From: Amblyornis subalaris
Lineage: Eukaryota; Chordata; Aves; Passeriformes; Ptilonorhynchidae
Direction: 5' to 3'
Assembly: GCA_018881555.1 (NCBI GenBank)
Contig: JACAXG010000034.1
Coordinates: forward strand, 1,622,615-1,686,614
Length of the DNA stretch: 64,000 bases
Below are positions 37,301-51,500 of the stretch, piece after piece; position 1 is the first letter of the stretch; each line of letters opens with the position of its first letter. The translations under genes and the position numbers were made by a program. The notes beneath the pieces were generated by a model, which was not told the DNA's origin, ran no database searches, and saw only the letters and a list, made by a program, of their open reading frames with translations.

Positions 37301-39436
37301 GTCGAGCCCTTTACCAGCCTATGGATAAATACATGCAAGGGTCATGGATTATGTGTGATCTTATTTTCTTCATCATCTACTTTACCAGCTTTTTTCCCNC
37401 CTGAATCTAAAAAAAACTTGTGAGTGTTCTAATGCTGAGAAATAGAATTTTTCAACAACAGAAGTGTTTCATGGAGCTCTGTTCTGGATGTCTTTTCTAC
37501 TGAAGTGAATAATTTTAATTCCAAGGAAAATTCTTTCATCTAGTTCTCTAGCAGAATAATTTTGGGGAGAAGTTACCTCCAACCCTCTGCTTCTACTCTG
37601 TATCAAAAAGATAACATTAAAGAATCACCCACAAAGAGATCCACCATAAAAGGATATTTTATTGATTTGCTAGGTTACTATGTAATTTTTTTGCATGAGA
37701 GAGAAAAGATTGTTCTGGATACGTTAAAATAATNCCATTCTCTTGCTGTTTGTTTTGCAAGAATTTGAAATAATTTCATACTCTGTCATTATACCTTAAA
37801 AAAAAAAATTTCTTCCAAATTGTTTTGGTTGAATGTGGTTGCAAAAACTTTCTAACAATGGAACAAATTTGGACGAAAAGAAACCAATTTTCTCTCCTCA
37901 AAATCAATCTACCATCTTTTATTGCCCTCTAAAATATTGCATTCTTGCNAACAGTAGTCTTAGAGTGGAATAAAAAAAAATTGATTTTGATTATTAAGTT
38001 ATCTGGCTTGGCTTTTTGGTCTTTTTTAAGAGGCGTTTGAGGGAGACAAGTTCTTGTAGGGAGAAAATAAGAATACCTTGTTCTTCATTGTTGTCTAAAA
38101 GATCCTACATTTTTCCAGAGACTGGAGGAACAACAGGATGTGAATTAGGGAATTAGTTTTTATATGATTTCAGGCACCTAAATTATGTGGATGAATACCT
38201 TTTCAAAGGACATATTTCAGTGGTGCTACAAGAGTCATAGCAGGGCCACTACTATGAAATTTAAAACTTTTCACAAACCACCTCGGTGCTTTNGTTGTCC
38301 CTCTCAATTTTTGTGCTTTCCTACAAACATGATGTGTTTAGAGGTAGTTGGAAAATACAGAAACATGTATAACCAGAAGAAATAACTTTGGCTATTGACC
38401 TGTAGATATTCAGCAAATGGGTTTTTGTTATTAATTACTTTGTGCTTAGTACATGAAAGTACCTCACTGTGTAAACAGGGAAAAGAGGTTTCTGTACTCA
38501 CAGTCTGAATGTTAATGAATGACAATGATGTTTGGGGCGTATTTATACATATAATTGAAAAGAGGTATAAATAAAATCATGTATATGGGCATTAAAATAG
38601 TCCTTAATTACAGGAGTTTATCNACTCCCATTGGTTAGATACTTGTCAGACCTTATTTAGCTACAGTTTCTGGACATCTAATTGTGGATGAATATTTAGA
38701 GATAAGGAGTAGATAATTAAAAATATTTTAAGTGCATTCTAGACTTTTATGGACAATATTGAAGGAGTGAGTTTTTCTAGGAATAATTTAAATATGTTGA
38801 AGGCAAATAGGTTTGAAACAATTTTCATGCGTGAAGATTCACAGAAGGAGGCCTTTGGAAAGGAGATGAAAGGGGCATGAGAGCTGGCATGAGTGGCAAA
38901 GCAGAAAGCATGAGGAGAATGTAAAAGAAGACCAGGACAGTTGGGTAGAATGGCTGTTCCTGCTGCCCTGAGTGGAGGGATTGTGTCTGGTGCAATGCAA
39001 CCACCTGAGAAGTTGACATCATTGAATCTGTAACTGAGGGGAATGATTTTGGCTTCTGATTTTTGATGCCTGTCCTTTTCCAAGAAATACCTCATTTAAT
39101 ATTTCAGAGAGAGCTAGAATAGATACACAGGTTACAGTACATATTTTTGGAACAGTCTTGTATTTGAATTTTGAGAGTATTAAAGTAGGAATTTTGTAAA
39201 AGGAGATGAGAACGAGGCATTTCCTAAATATTCCTTCACATAATCATANATGCTTAATATTTTAGACAGGCATGTTGTAACTTTGACACTGTTCTTATTT
39301 TTGACATAAATCCCACAGTTTTATGGAGTGTACATTTTAAGTCCAGATGAAAACTAACAACAAATATTTGCTGTGAAAGGTGAAAGTAAGATAGTGAGAG
39401 AGATGGACAAAGGAGGGAATAGAGAGGAGACAGATA

Positions 39437-39510
39437 TGGTAAGCCAGAGGTAAAGCACTGCTGTCCTGAACATCAGAAGGCCAAGGCTCTNTATTCCAGT
39501 CAGTCCCTGG
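39437..39510 (+). repeat. Possible degraded SINE head
   Basis: GTAAGCCAGAGGTAAAGCAC resembles a 'tggctaaagcactgg' A-box region, and AAGGCTCTNTATTCCAGTC resembles a 'gggttctattccc' B-box region at roughly the right spacing. The downstream CORE block is missing or unrecognisable. Confidence 0.25.
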
Positions 39511-41150
39511 GACTTTTGGGTATGCAGCAGCAGTCAGAATTTGTCCTTTACCTTGTGAATGATTGGCAGATTATTTAAAGGCAAAGCAGAGGCTTCTACC
39601 TAATTGAATGCAAAACATTAGTTTGAAAGGTCTTTCCATTGCCCCTTCCAGTTTTGGTGGAGCAGCAAAGGGTAGTGATGTTGAAAAGAACATGCATATT
39701 CCATTTGTACTCTCTCTTCATCTAATGGCAAAACATAATTATTTCAGTAGAGATAAACTTTTGTGCTCCCGGGAGCCCTTAAGTAATTTTTGGATTAAAT
39801 GGCTATACTTTGTTTTCTCTTGTAAGTGGTGTCACTCCACTCTCAACTTAATTATAGCTTGTTTGAGTAAGCTTCTGTGTAATGTCAAGTTTTCCCCAAT
39901 GGCTCGAGAAGGTCAGCAAAGGTCTGCTCTTAATACTTTCCACAACAACTGAAAGGCTTTCCTTGTTTAAACAACAGTCGGGAAGAACACAATTAGATAC
40001 AATTACCTAATTCTTCTTGTAGTGCTCAGTGGCAACTGTCTGAGTAGTGGAACAGTAAAGATCAGAGTTTAAGAAAGATGTTGCTTTGGAGAGTAAGATT
40101 ATTGAAACTGTCACCACAGCAATTGACCTTGCTTAGCCACCTTGCACGCTGCAAAAGGATGAAGGAGTAAAAATGAAGGAAGAAAATACTTTTAAGAAAG
40201 CACAAGCTGGAAAAGCAAGAGATACATTTCAGAAATTCTAACAAGATTATCATTTTGAAAAAAGCAGAAACATTGACACAGTGGACAGGACAAATGGACC
40301 TCTGTAATCTGGAGCCCTGTTCCTGTAATTTTCTGTGAATGACATCTATGCAAACATATGACTTCTCTATCATAAAAGACATGTTCTAAATAATCAAATA
40401 ATTGTTTTGAGCAAGGCAGAGATGTTTCAGACAAACGTGAGAGAAACTCCTTAAATTCTGGTTGCTGTGGGCTGGTTGGGCTCTTTGCATCTTGCTTAAT
40501 TTGACTCTTAAGGTAGTTGTTTCCATTGATTATTATAAACTAAGTTGAACCAAAGAAAAGTGAAAAAACCCACAAATACGAGAACAATCTTGAAACAAAA
40601 GACTTTATTTAAGTCAAAAAACACATATCAGTTTGGCATAAAGCAGATTTTATTTTTTCCCTGCTTTATGACCATTTAATGAAAACAATTTCCATGTCAA
40701 TGTTTTCTGACCTTTCCACACTCTCTCAATGTCCACATGTGACCTGCCCATTGTGAAACAGTTATTTTCCCAGTTATCTCTAGATTTTTCTGAAGCATCA
40801 GTTTGATTCCTTTTCTTAATCCTTATTTTCTCATGCACCTGAAAGTGGTATCATTACCCNTATTTACTTCTCTGGATTTCTCTTACAGTCTTTTTCATAA
40901 TGTCAGCACTGAGTTTGCAGACAATTTCTTATTTTGTGGTGATTTACTATCCCCTGTGTTTTCCATTTAGGTAAAAGCTTTCTATATTTCTAATAAAAAT
41001 AAATGAGGACAAAGCAAATAGTTTCAAGCGAGGAAACATCACTTATTTCTATAAGGATGTTATAATATCAGGTATAGTTTCAGAGAATTTGAAGAAGTCA
41101 ACAGTTTTCCCCTTTTAAACAGATCTTTTTTTTCAGTTGCATTTTTGTGC

Positions 41151-41900
41151 TGTTTTTCACCTGATCACTTTAGGATTACTTTTCTTTTCTTACAAACAAG
41201 TCCTCCTGGTGCTGCTGGCCACAGCAGAGAGAGAAGCAGAGCCAGAATGCCTCCCATGTTTTTCCCTTCTGACTCCTTTGAAGGCATCCAGCTTCCCACA
41301 GGGAGCACGTAAAAAGCTGTCTCTGGGCTCCTTACAGTGAGGAGCTGTTTGCCACTCCAGTCCTGAAAGAAACCAGGCACAATGGTCTCCCACAATTAAT
41401 TACCGATCCAGATTTGTATTTTTATGTATTTAAGATTACCAGGATGATGTGCAATATTTACATAATGGCCCAATGATTCTTTTTTTATTATTTCTGTTTT
41501 TTAATTCAGGTGCTCAGTTTTTAACTGATAGCACATAGCCAGCTGCTGTCAGGGAAAGTGGAAGTGCTTGTTTGGGAGTACCACACATGGAGCAAAGTCC
41601 TGTGCTTTCCTCTGTGATCCTGCCCACGTGCTTTGACNGTGAAGTAGAGGGACCACCTGTAAGAGGGAAAGCACAGCCCGTGCTCCATGTCTGGGCCATT
41701 CCTGAGCTCTCTCCCAAGGGGAGCCTGGCCCCGAGTGTGCTGGTGTGTGCAGACACCTGCCCACCACCAGCGGTGCTTGACACACCAACTCATTTTACAT
41801 AGGCTGCTGCACACCTGTCAAATGGCAGTAATTTTAATTTACTGTCAACCAGAGGCGTAAGCCGGATACACAGCAAGTGACCCAGCAGGGCAAACCTTCA
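41151..41900. other. GC-richer patch, no gene assignable
   Basis: Open frames occur on the plus and all three minus frames over 41514-41814, and further pairs lie at 41137-41395. Openness in that many frames reflects base composition, not coding. No domain, splice pattern or repeat was recognised. Confidence 0.45.
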
Positions 41901-44900
41901 GATCACCTTTCCAGTCCCATGGGCCAGCTATTCCTCAGCAGTGCTTTCTCTGCCTTTTAAAGACATCGATATGCATTAAACAAAACCAAATGGAAAAAAT
42001 GGCATGTGAATGCAAACCTCTTTAATACTCATCTGGCAATACTTTTCAATGTTGTGACTTAAAAGGGAAAAGGACAGATCACTTTAGTATTATTAAAATT
42101 TGTGTGGCATACTGATGTCATGGGATTTTAGAGATGAATGATATTTCTTCTTCCACAAAGTCATTTGTGAAGTTACAAGGTAGAAACATCCAGCTGAAAG
42201 GCTTTGACATGGTAATGAGATTTATTTTCTGTAGTAATAGATAATTTCTGCTCGTCACAATAACATTTCAAGTGATCGTATGCACCCATGCATATATACA
42301 AACCCTTTTTAGTTGTACATGTGACCTGAATGTTAAGGTTAGTTGAAAAGCAAAAAATATTTTCACTTGGTTCTTGTTGAGATTTCAATGAATAAAATTA
42401 TTTATAATTTCACTTTTATCAAACACTAAATTAATTATCAACATGGCTTTCTACAACCACTCTTCATGCCAAGCATTTTGTTGAGTGATAGTGCATTATT
42501 TCAGTTTTGCTGTTTCAAAATTTTCACACTAATACATACCATTTCTCTGAAATCACTTCTGTGCAGTCTAGACTATTTGTACACATGCATGAACCCATGA
42601 AATTCTGCGTGTGTGTTGTTTCTGCTTAACTTGGGGTGATCTGTGTGTGTACAGATGTGTGTAAGTGGACACTGCAAAGACTGCGTCACTTTAAAGAATG
42701 TGAATTGGGACAGTAAAGTAGAAAAATTCCAATTATCAGAGAGTTATGGCTTTAACGCTGATTCTAACAGTTGACATCAATGTGATCAAGTTGGACCACA
42801 TACTCAAAGCCCATGTCACTCCTTTTTCCATGTGATCTGACCTACAGATTAGACTGGTGGTTACCTTGGTGCTGCAATTTAGTCTAAAGCTACCCATGAT
42901 AATAATAACTGTGTCACTAGCAGGCCTGATAAACGTTATATCATGGGAGTATGTAAAAACTACATCTATTCAAAGAAAATGCAGTCAGTGTGTTTTGAGG
43001 AGCTGTCACTGTCACAAGAAAGAAAATGTCTTTCTGCATTTGAGTATGTGTCCTGAAGGAAAAAAATATTCCCCTCCACAGTGAATCTTACTTTACACTT
43101 AGGAAAGAACACATGCTGCACAAAGAAGTGAAATATCAAATGGCATTTTCTAGTTTTCAACATCTGGTCTTTTCCTTGTTTTCATGCAAGAGGAAAAAAT
43201 TATGTGTTGTGCTTGACTGTCATCTTTTATATCTTTTTTGACTTCTGACTATGCAAATGTAAATATGACTGCAAAATTATCATGAATATGTGCAAACGGC
43301 AAGGTTTGTTCTGGAGGCAGAGAACATAGCTTCTGCTTTAAGAACAAATATTTGCTTTCAGTGGGTTCTATGCAGGTCCTGTATCTGCAAAGCTTGTGCA
43401 AACAATTCAGAGAGCTGAAAGATGTGGGATGCTGCAGAAAAAACTAATCTGAATGAACTCGTCCAAAGAATTGTCAGTATAGATCCATGAGTATGGACTT
43501 TGCTTACAGTGACTGCTTAGGCTTATTTGGCTCCACAAGATTTTTAGTACTTTTGTCTGACTTTCAGATCTCTTTATTGTTTTATTTAATAAACCAGGTT
43601 TAGATGTGAACGGTTTTGTAGGGATGTGTTAGAATAGGAAATATGTTGTGTTCCTTCCTTTCCTAACATAAATATGTGGCAGTGGTCTTTGTTCTGTGGA
43701 GGGGTCAGAAAGAGGAAGGAAACTTCCCAAAAGCAGCCACAGCACAAAGGTGATGTTTTGGCATGGTGGTTTCATCCTTTGGTACCAGTGATAGCAGAGC
43801 TCATTCCTGTCTCTGTCAGTGTAGCCCTGCATTATCCACACATGCAAGGCTGTGAAATTGGGGCCACCCTGTGATTTGTACCACACTGCATGTCAAAGCA
43901 AGTCACCACCCCACAAAGGTTTGCTTCCCTGGAAGAACCCGTGGGATGTTATTTTGAGCCAGATCCGTTTTTGCTGCAATGGGATTTGTAGCTCGTTCCA
44001 CAACAATGCTTTCTTCTGAGGTGCCACAGGTTAAAAGACATTGGTGAATTAGTTATAAATTGGCTTCAGTCAGGGAGGTTGCTGAGAGGTCCTTGACACA
44101 TGTGCTTTAGAGAGCAAACTGGGTGTGTCGATTTCAGCAGGAACAACTCTTAGCAGAAGTTTTCCTCTTTAATTTTGGAGGGAGGTGTTTTATCTATAAG
44201 CATTCTGTCTCTGGAAGATATGAGCTGCATCAAACTTGCCGTGTGCAGTTTTCTTCTGCCAATTGACTTCTGAAGAGTGTATCTGTCTGGAGGGAATCTT
44301 TGGTAATATTTACATTTTGGCAACTAGAAGAGGAGGAGATACGCTTATTTCACTACTTCTGTCTGAATTTCACTCACTCTTAGGATTTGCAATATTTTTA
44401 TAGCCTTAGAGAATGCAATGTCATGGTGGGTGGAAGCCCCTTTTACCAGTTTTTATTATCAGTCAGCATTTCAGAGGGCTCAGTGCCTGCTTGTGTCTGG
44501 GAAGGCACAGCCTATAAACCACGAGTTATGTAGTAAAACATCAGGCTTGTTCAAGGGGGAAAAAAACCCGCACCAAAACACAACCCCAACCCCCCGCCAC
44601 CCATCATCTGCAGTGGTTTTCTGAGAAAGGCAGCGTTGGTGAGTTGGCCTGTAAGCCATGGGTCCGTGGGCCAGGTGCCGCTGGCGCTGTGACATCACAC
44701 TGGGAAGCACAGCACCACACACAAACCCAGGGACATCCAACCTTTGTAAAGGGAGAATTCCATCCTCTTGTACTCCCGTTAGTCATTCAGGACGATAATG
44801 GGAGACAGGCACCACTACTGCAGTGTGCTGGAGCAAAGGTGGGATTCGACGTGCTGCCAGGCACCGTGGGTAGTACAGGTTGGCTGGTTGTCTCCCCCCG

Positions 44901-45458
44901 GCGCGAGCCGCCGAATGTGAGCTCTGCTAAAGACAAAAGCAGGACAAAGGAGGAAGAGGCTAGACAAACATGATTTGTGCCTCTTTCTGCTCACTTCTAG
45001 GTGTGGACTTTCAGATGTAAATACAATAAAGGGAAAATAGCAATGAGTAGAGAACAAAGTTGTCTGTCAACATGACTTCTATGACAGATTTTTCTTGCTG
45101 TTCAGCAACGATTCTAATTCAATTGCTGGCTGCTGTGAAGGAGATGAGATGCCAGAAGCAGAAGCGCTGCAAACCAGAACAAAAAATAATTACTAGTAGA
45201 AACGTGCTGCAAATAATTCCCTTGAAAATACAGTTGCATTGTTCTTCTAGATTCCTTATCCCCCCCAATATTTTTGTTTTCTAATCATTGAATTGAAACA
45301 CATTCCAAGGGTATGAAACCTTGCACCTGATGATATAAAAAATGTCTGAGCAGTTATGCACGACCTGATACCATTATATTCAGGAGATTTGCAAACCTAA
45401 TTTTCTTGAAAAATCCTTGTCAGACAGGCTTTTTAGAAAGAGAGGGGGAGGAGGAAAG
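41901..45458. other. Non-coding DNA, nothing definite
   Basis: A small C-rich tract lies at 44584-44602 and a short CpG-containing patch (GGCGCGAGCCGCCG) near 44900. The 109-codon plus frame at 44644-44973 faces antisense open frames and has no family signature. Confidence 0.45.
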
Positions 45459-45503
45459 CAGGGAGAAGTGTGTCTGGTTTGGCAGGGAGAAGTGTTTGGT
45501 TTG
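45459..45503 (+). repeat. Imperfect 22-23 bp tandem duplication
   Basis: GCAGGGAGAAGTGTGTCTGG followed by TTT is repeated immediately as GCAGGGAGAAGTGTTTGGTT, differing by a small deletion. It is a local duplication in G-rich sequence. Confidence 0.75.
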
Positions 45504-48500
45504 TTTTGGCTGTTTAGATTGTAGTCTAAAATCAACTAACATCAAGCATGTTCTGAAGGTGATTTCTTTTTAATCAGTGCCCATCTATTGCCAACTGGTA
45601 CCTGGATATAGTTTAGACCAACAAAACTAGATGAAACAGGAGTGCCCTGGTTGTATTGCAGAGCTCAGATGAGAAAGACAGGCTGTGGCTTGGCTAAAGA
45701 CTCTGACNAGAGCTTGTCCTCATGGCAGCTGTAGAGACAAAAATGTGACAAATTTACATCTAGAGAAATCTTTTATTGGACACAAAGAACGATACATCAC
45801 TCACATCCAGGAGTATGCCCACTGAGAGAAAGATTAANGCTCGAGCCTTTGCATAGCTGGAAAATGGAGACAGAAGGTGGGGAGAATTGGGTGCCTTCTT
45901 CCCATCTTCGTGGCCCAATGCAGTTGACTGAGTAGACTGCCAGACAAGCACCAAAATGCACCAATGTAAGGAGTAGGTTTTATTCTCACCATTTTCCTGA
46001 TTGGACCAGCAGATGGAAATGGAGATGTGATCATTTATCTTCAAAATTGCCCTAGTAATCTGCAGTGTTAGCACAGATTACGTTATAATTGCTAGAACTG
46101 GAATAAAAGAGATTGCAGCATCTGTAAAGCTCGTGGTAAATTTAAAGGATATAAAAATCAGCTCCATGTCAGGGGACATTCTCACTAGTATATTACATTT
46201 CATGTACACAAATGTAGCGATGCAAGAGCAGAAGCTTATGACAAACATCATTTGAATTTTATTGCTGATTTTTTCCCTGCAGCTGGTCTAGAGAAGTTAC
46301 TATAAAATACAGCCCTCGCAGCCCACGCTACTGCAGCACGGCATTGTGCAGAGCCCAGCCCCACACAACAGGCTCAGTGGATCACTCTTGTCAAAACTGC
46401 TATGGGACAGGCTGTTTTTAAGTGTCCCTCCTTAAATTAAATTTGGAAATCAAAATTTGTAAATTCAGTCTCTAAATGGTTTAATTTCACAGTAACAGAT
46501 TTGAGTTTCTAACCCACAGGTAGAAAAAGGAAGACAACCTGAGACTAAAATGAAAATAAATTTATGCACTTAACATTAATTAAAGGCAAGATTTTAGTCT
46601 TACACCTACTGCAGAACCGGGATAAGGTTTTGTCAGACACTTGCTTACACGAATGAAAGAAATATATGGATCCTGGTTAACTGCATTTAAAGCCATACAG
46701 AAATTTTAGTGCCGTGTCAAACCCTTTGATAACTCCATGTAAACTGTTTGGCTGGTTCTATGTATCATGACCTTGCAAAGCTGTCGGGTGTGTTCTTGTA
46801 TGGGTGAATCGCACAAAAACTTCAGAATATAGATTCAAGTGATGAGGGTTTCCTTTAAACTTCTAATGATAAGCTAGAGCTGTCATAGCTGCTCAGCCGA
46901 AGCTACAATATTATAGGTATACAAAGAAACCTTCAATTTTTAAGGTTCACATTGTTTTGTCTGCTAAGAAATCAATCATTCACAGTGGAAAGTACTAGAG
47001 CATTTTATCTTTTTATCTTGCCTTTCATTTTGGTGTATTTCAGAAACTGTTAAAAATTTTGGAGCAAAACGGGGGCTAAATTTTTTCTCTGTTCCACTAG
47101 AGACTTCTACAGAAGTTTTCTAATTTCACTTTGGTTTTGGTGACGAAAAAAATTGCCCTTGTANTAGCAACAACTGCAGTGTTAGGAATATAAAAGGTCA
47201 TAGACTACTAAAACTGCAAAAGATATAATAGACTGTAATATAGGTGAATACAAAATCAGCACTGTTGATTACATTCTCAGCTATTTCACCACACATTTAT
47301 CATCATCAGAAAACAACAAAGGGAGCTGTTGAAAATAATACAAGCCAATGTTTTTATTTTGTGTGCTGTTCTCAGAGCCATACAGCTCTGGAAGAAATCC
47401 AAATAGTAACTGAATTGAATAACATCCTGCAATTCAAAGAGATTGTGATGGGAAATGGCAGGAGTTAATGAAATATGGTGCAAGTTTAACAAACACCATT
47501 TCAAGATGGGATGTTATTGCACAAAAAGCAGTAAAAACTCTTCATAGAGATGATGAGCAGACTCTGACTGCAGTAACACTATTGCAGGAGGATGACATTT
47601 TAATTTAGCTGACTTGGCAGTCTGGAGGGTTAGATTTTGCCTGTTGCTGAAGACTGCACCTCTCTCTGTAGCAGGACACCTCATCTGCTGCTCCATCTGA
47701 AGAGAGTGACTCTGAGCTCTGCCTGCATGAGTGGTGAGTCTGAGCTGGCACATTGGGTGTAATGGCTGTATCCCCTCTAATTTCCTGCTCTTCTTAGGCA
47801 GTTGGATTACACACTGGCTACAGGCCCTTTCCATTATAACATAACTANCTGCAGGACTCTGCTGGAGCACATTTCAGCAAAACTGGTTGTTAAAATCATA
47901 AGATGATGTCTGAGCTGGCTGTTAGAAACCACCTTTGGCAAGCTTTGCTCCTGGCTGATCCTGTCTCCTCCCTGGAAGCTGTATCTCCATGCTTAAGTAG
48001 CAGGAGGCTCTTATTTCCCCTAAACTACTTGGGCATGGACCCAAAAGTATTCACTCTGTCATCTGCCCCCGAGTCCCCACATTCTCTGGCATCCCAGGCT
48101 TGCTGCTGTCCAGAATGATTGGCAGGAGCTTTGCAGCTCATCTGGATCACGGATGCCTTTAGCTGGACCTTTAGATTTACACTTTGTAGAGTGACAAATA
48201 TAATTTGATGCCCTAATCTCTGGAGGCTCATGTTGAAACACCTGAAAGGCTCCTAATTTTCAAAGAATGCTATGTGCAACCAGCTGCAGAAAATTGTTTC
48301 TTAAAAGTGTGTGAAGCTGGCAACCGAGAATAGTGATTTCACTAGTCGGCTGTGAATGCCATCTGAAGAACTTCCATACAACAAAAATAAAATCCTCTTG
48401 TAGCTCTTAGCATTCTGCTGATTATTTTGCTTTATATTATGAAAAGCTCACTTGTGATAATCTGAAAATCATGTGTTTAGAAAGGACGAATTTCAACAGT

Positions 48501-51500
48501 TTGCCTCCTGTGCGTAAATGGGCAGATCCTGCCATCGTCATTTTTGGCAAGATTAGATGATATAATATATGGGTGGTCCGTGCTTTGAAAAAAGGGGAGG
48601 ACTATTTTTTTGTTTTTAGAAATGTCACAATGCAGTTCACTGCTTAGAGAATTAAACTGGGTGGGGTTTTTTGTTGTTGTTGTTTTTTTTTTAATCTTGG
48701 AAAATACCTAAAATGTATGGAATGAAACCAGATTGTGCTGCTTGCTGTTGTCTCTGTTGCGCATATGTCTGGTACTCTGATGCACGCTAGAACATCAAAG
48801 TAGCTTTTCTCTCTTTTTGACACAGAACAAACAGAACCACTTTGAGTCATCAGACAGATGTTGCTTTGGTGACAACATGCTACACACACGCTAGCTACAG
48901 CACATGTGGGTCATCTTCTCTGACATCAACACAGAGTCAAAGTACATGCTCCACTACTACAGTGAAGGAAGCAGCCACCAGCAGGGAAGACCAGACGAAG
49001 CATGGAGGAAGAATAATGATTTATTCATTATCCTCCCTGTTCACTGTGACCTAAACTGGACACCAATTAAAAGATTGAAAAACTCAGCTTGAAAGAAAAA
49101 TGGATTTATCTCTGTTTTAGGTAACTAGTGGATGGATTACTACAGGTGGAGGATGATGATCAGGTCAAGATTAAAGAAATTATTTAGGTTCCTAAACTTT
49201 AGCTGAACTGGAATATATTAGGCACATAAGTTGGAATTGCAAGTCAAAACATTTTCTTTTTAATTTGGACTTTGAAGTAGAGTTAAGTAGGTGACCTGCT
49301 CAGTCGTGAAATCTGTGGCTGCAGGAGGGACAGTTGGAGCACACTTGAGTCCTTACTGTCTAAAATCAGTGCAAGAGCAGATCCGAGGGTGGAACTCTGC
49401 AATTTCCTTTGTAACTGTCATGGAGAGGAGCTGACACAGAGCTGTTAACAATTATGTACATACGAGGGACTAAAGAGAAAGCTCTGAGACTGCTGTAGGC
49501 TCAGTTACTACTGCAACCTCATTTTCCGAAATAAAAACCAGAAAACAGGTGAGATCTGTAAATTCTCAGTAAGTTGTGTAGTCCTTTGGGCTTAATCTTA
49601 TTTACATCAGAGCAAAGTTGTCTCTTACATCAGTTTCGGATGACGTCGGCAGTATTTCATTTTTTCTTTGAATTCCTTTTCAGTGGTTGTGAAGGCGAGN
49701 GGAATTCAAGCTTCAGGGCTTCCTCTCTACAAATGCTAACCATAAGAATATTGTCTAGCCAGTTTTGTTGTCTCTATAATTAATTAAAGGAGTACAGCAT
49801 AAATATGAAGTAGGTGTAAATCTCTAACATTTCACACTCACCATTTACACAGATGATATTTATTTTACACACAATGTGAGTCTAAATAGCTCCTGAAGCT
49901 GCAATGTCTCAGCAAACCAGGCTCTGTGTTACAGTGGCTGACAATGACTGCCTAACTTCTGCTTGAGTACCACCAAATTTCTGAGCTGTCCTTTGTCCAA
50001 TAAATAATGCTTTACAATGCTGTGTCAGAGCAACAGTATGATTTGTCAGTGGGAACCTATTAGTTGCTCAAATATGATTATTTCCCAGTAATTTTAATTT
50101 AGCTAAGAAAGTAGTAAGTATACNAAAATGGAAAGACTGTGTAGAATAAATTATGTCATATGCTAGGACACAGAGGTGAATTACCAAACCCTTGTTTGTA
50201 ATTGTGCACGTGGGCACCCTAAAGGACTCTTAAATACCTTGGTATCTTTAGCATCAGCAAAACCTCAGCCTCATTTTTATTACATCACATTTGCACATAG
50301 TTTCTTGTGAGTGTTAGCAAGTATTGGGACAACCACCAGCAGGACTTTGTAGACTGCGAAGCAGTTGGTGCTGCTTAACCAGTGTTGTCAAGTCGCACAT
50401 CATAAAAATATTAGTCAAATCTAAACTAGTGAGTAAGGAATGCTTGGGTATAACACAAGGCCTTTGCAGTACAGCAGGCAGAAGTGCAGTCTTATCTGCA
50501 GTCTATGCTTTGCATAGTGCTGAGCTGCTTTGCTGGTGCTATTTTGATGGCTTGCCAGTGCCTCATAGATGTAAAAGCTGCTGGGATGAGCTTCTGATAG
50601 CCCAGTAATCCGGGAGCATGCTAGTTTCCTAATCATGGTATTTTCATATGTGATTTTCTGATGTATGAAATATTACAGGGAAACACAGTTGGGCTTTTAC
50701 TTGTTTGCCACTGCAGAGCCCTGGTTGGGCTGCTCTGTCCCCTGTGGATATAGCAATGGTTGAAACACAAGCAAGCTGTNTGGGCATTTTCTCCCAAATG
50801 CTTATACTGTAAAACAGCATTGAAAAGATCATAAATCTATCCCATGATACATAAATAAAAATGGAGCTGTCAAAACATTCTGAACATATTTCTTTATGAT
50901 CAAAAATCACCTTAATACAAATTTTTCTCAAATTTTTCTTTCCCCAAACAAAGAAAACCAGTTACTGTTCAGTTTTGTTCCTTGTTAACCTTATTCAGAA
51001 GCAAAGAATGTTGGGTGGAGTAGAGAAACAAGCGGGGAAAGTTACCATAAAGTCTTCTCAAAATATACGAAAAAATTCTCATTCAAAAAGCTCAGGAAAG
51101 TCAACTAATCCAACTCTTTAGAAAATAAAGAGAGCAGAAGCTTTATTACTATTATTCATTAAATTTTCTTGGTTTTCTAAATAAACTGAATAAACCTTGC
51201 ATATTACCTCAGCACAGTTTTTCATTGCATCGTAATGTGATTACTGTTAGTTTTCCTTTAACAAAATTAAATTGTTCTTACAAAGAGCATTTAGCTAAAT
51301 ACATCAAAGACCTTCTAGGCTTTCCCCGGTCTTGTCCTCAGCCTGCCCTTTAGGAAAACAGCCTGCCCAAAAAGCAAATTGTTTCCTATTAAACGAGGAA
51401 GGATTGAGATCTAGTGAATGGAGCATAGAAGGGGAATCAGGAGAGGGCTTCCTTCATGGCCAGCAGTTGCCCTGCTCTCCAGGCTCAGGAATTTGAAGTC

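Larger units (their letters stand above)
35936..41150. other. Non-coding DNA with weak SINE-like traces
   Basis: Mostly AT-rich. An 11-base A run ends near 37808. Possible degraded tRNA-type SINE fragments are listed separately at about 37190 and 39437. No gene was recognised; open frames around 38739-39095 (-) and 40062-40434 (-) show no domain. Confidence 0.45.

Noticed and set aside
41514..41814. Cluster of overlapping open frames as a GC-rich exon
   Set aside because: Three minus frames and one plus frame are open together, which points to local scarcity of stop codons rather than coding.
44567..44602. C-rich tract as a second G-quadruplex motif
   Set aside because: One loop would be 14 bases and the runs are irregular, so it misses the usual pattern.
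46301..46360. TATAAAATA followed by GC-rich sequence as a core promoter
   Set aside because: TATA-like strings are frequent at this base composition and no downstream exon or other promoter evidence is visible.
49810..49875. GGTGTAAATC...CCATTTACAC as a sixth ancient repeat relic
   Set aside because: Only two short blocks match the style and their order could be coincidental in AT-rich DNA.
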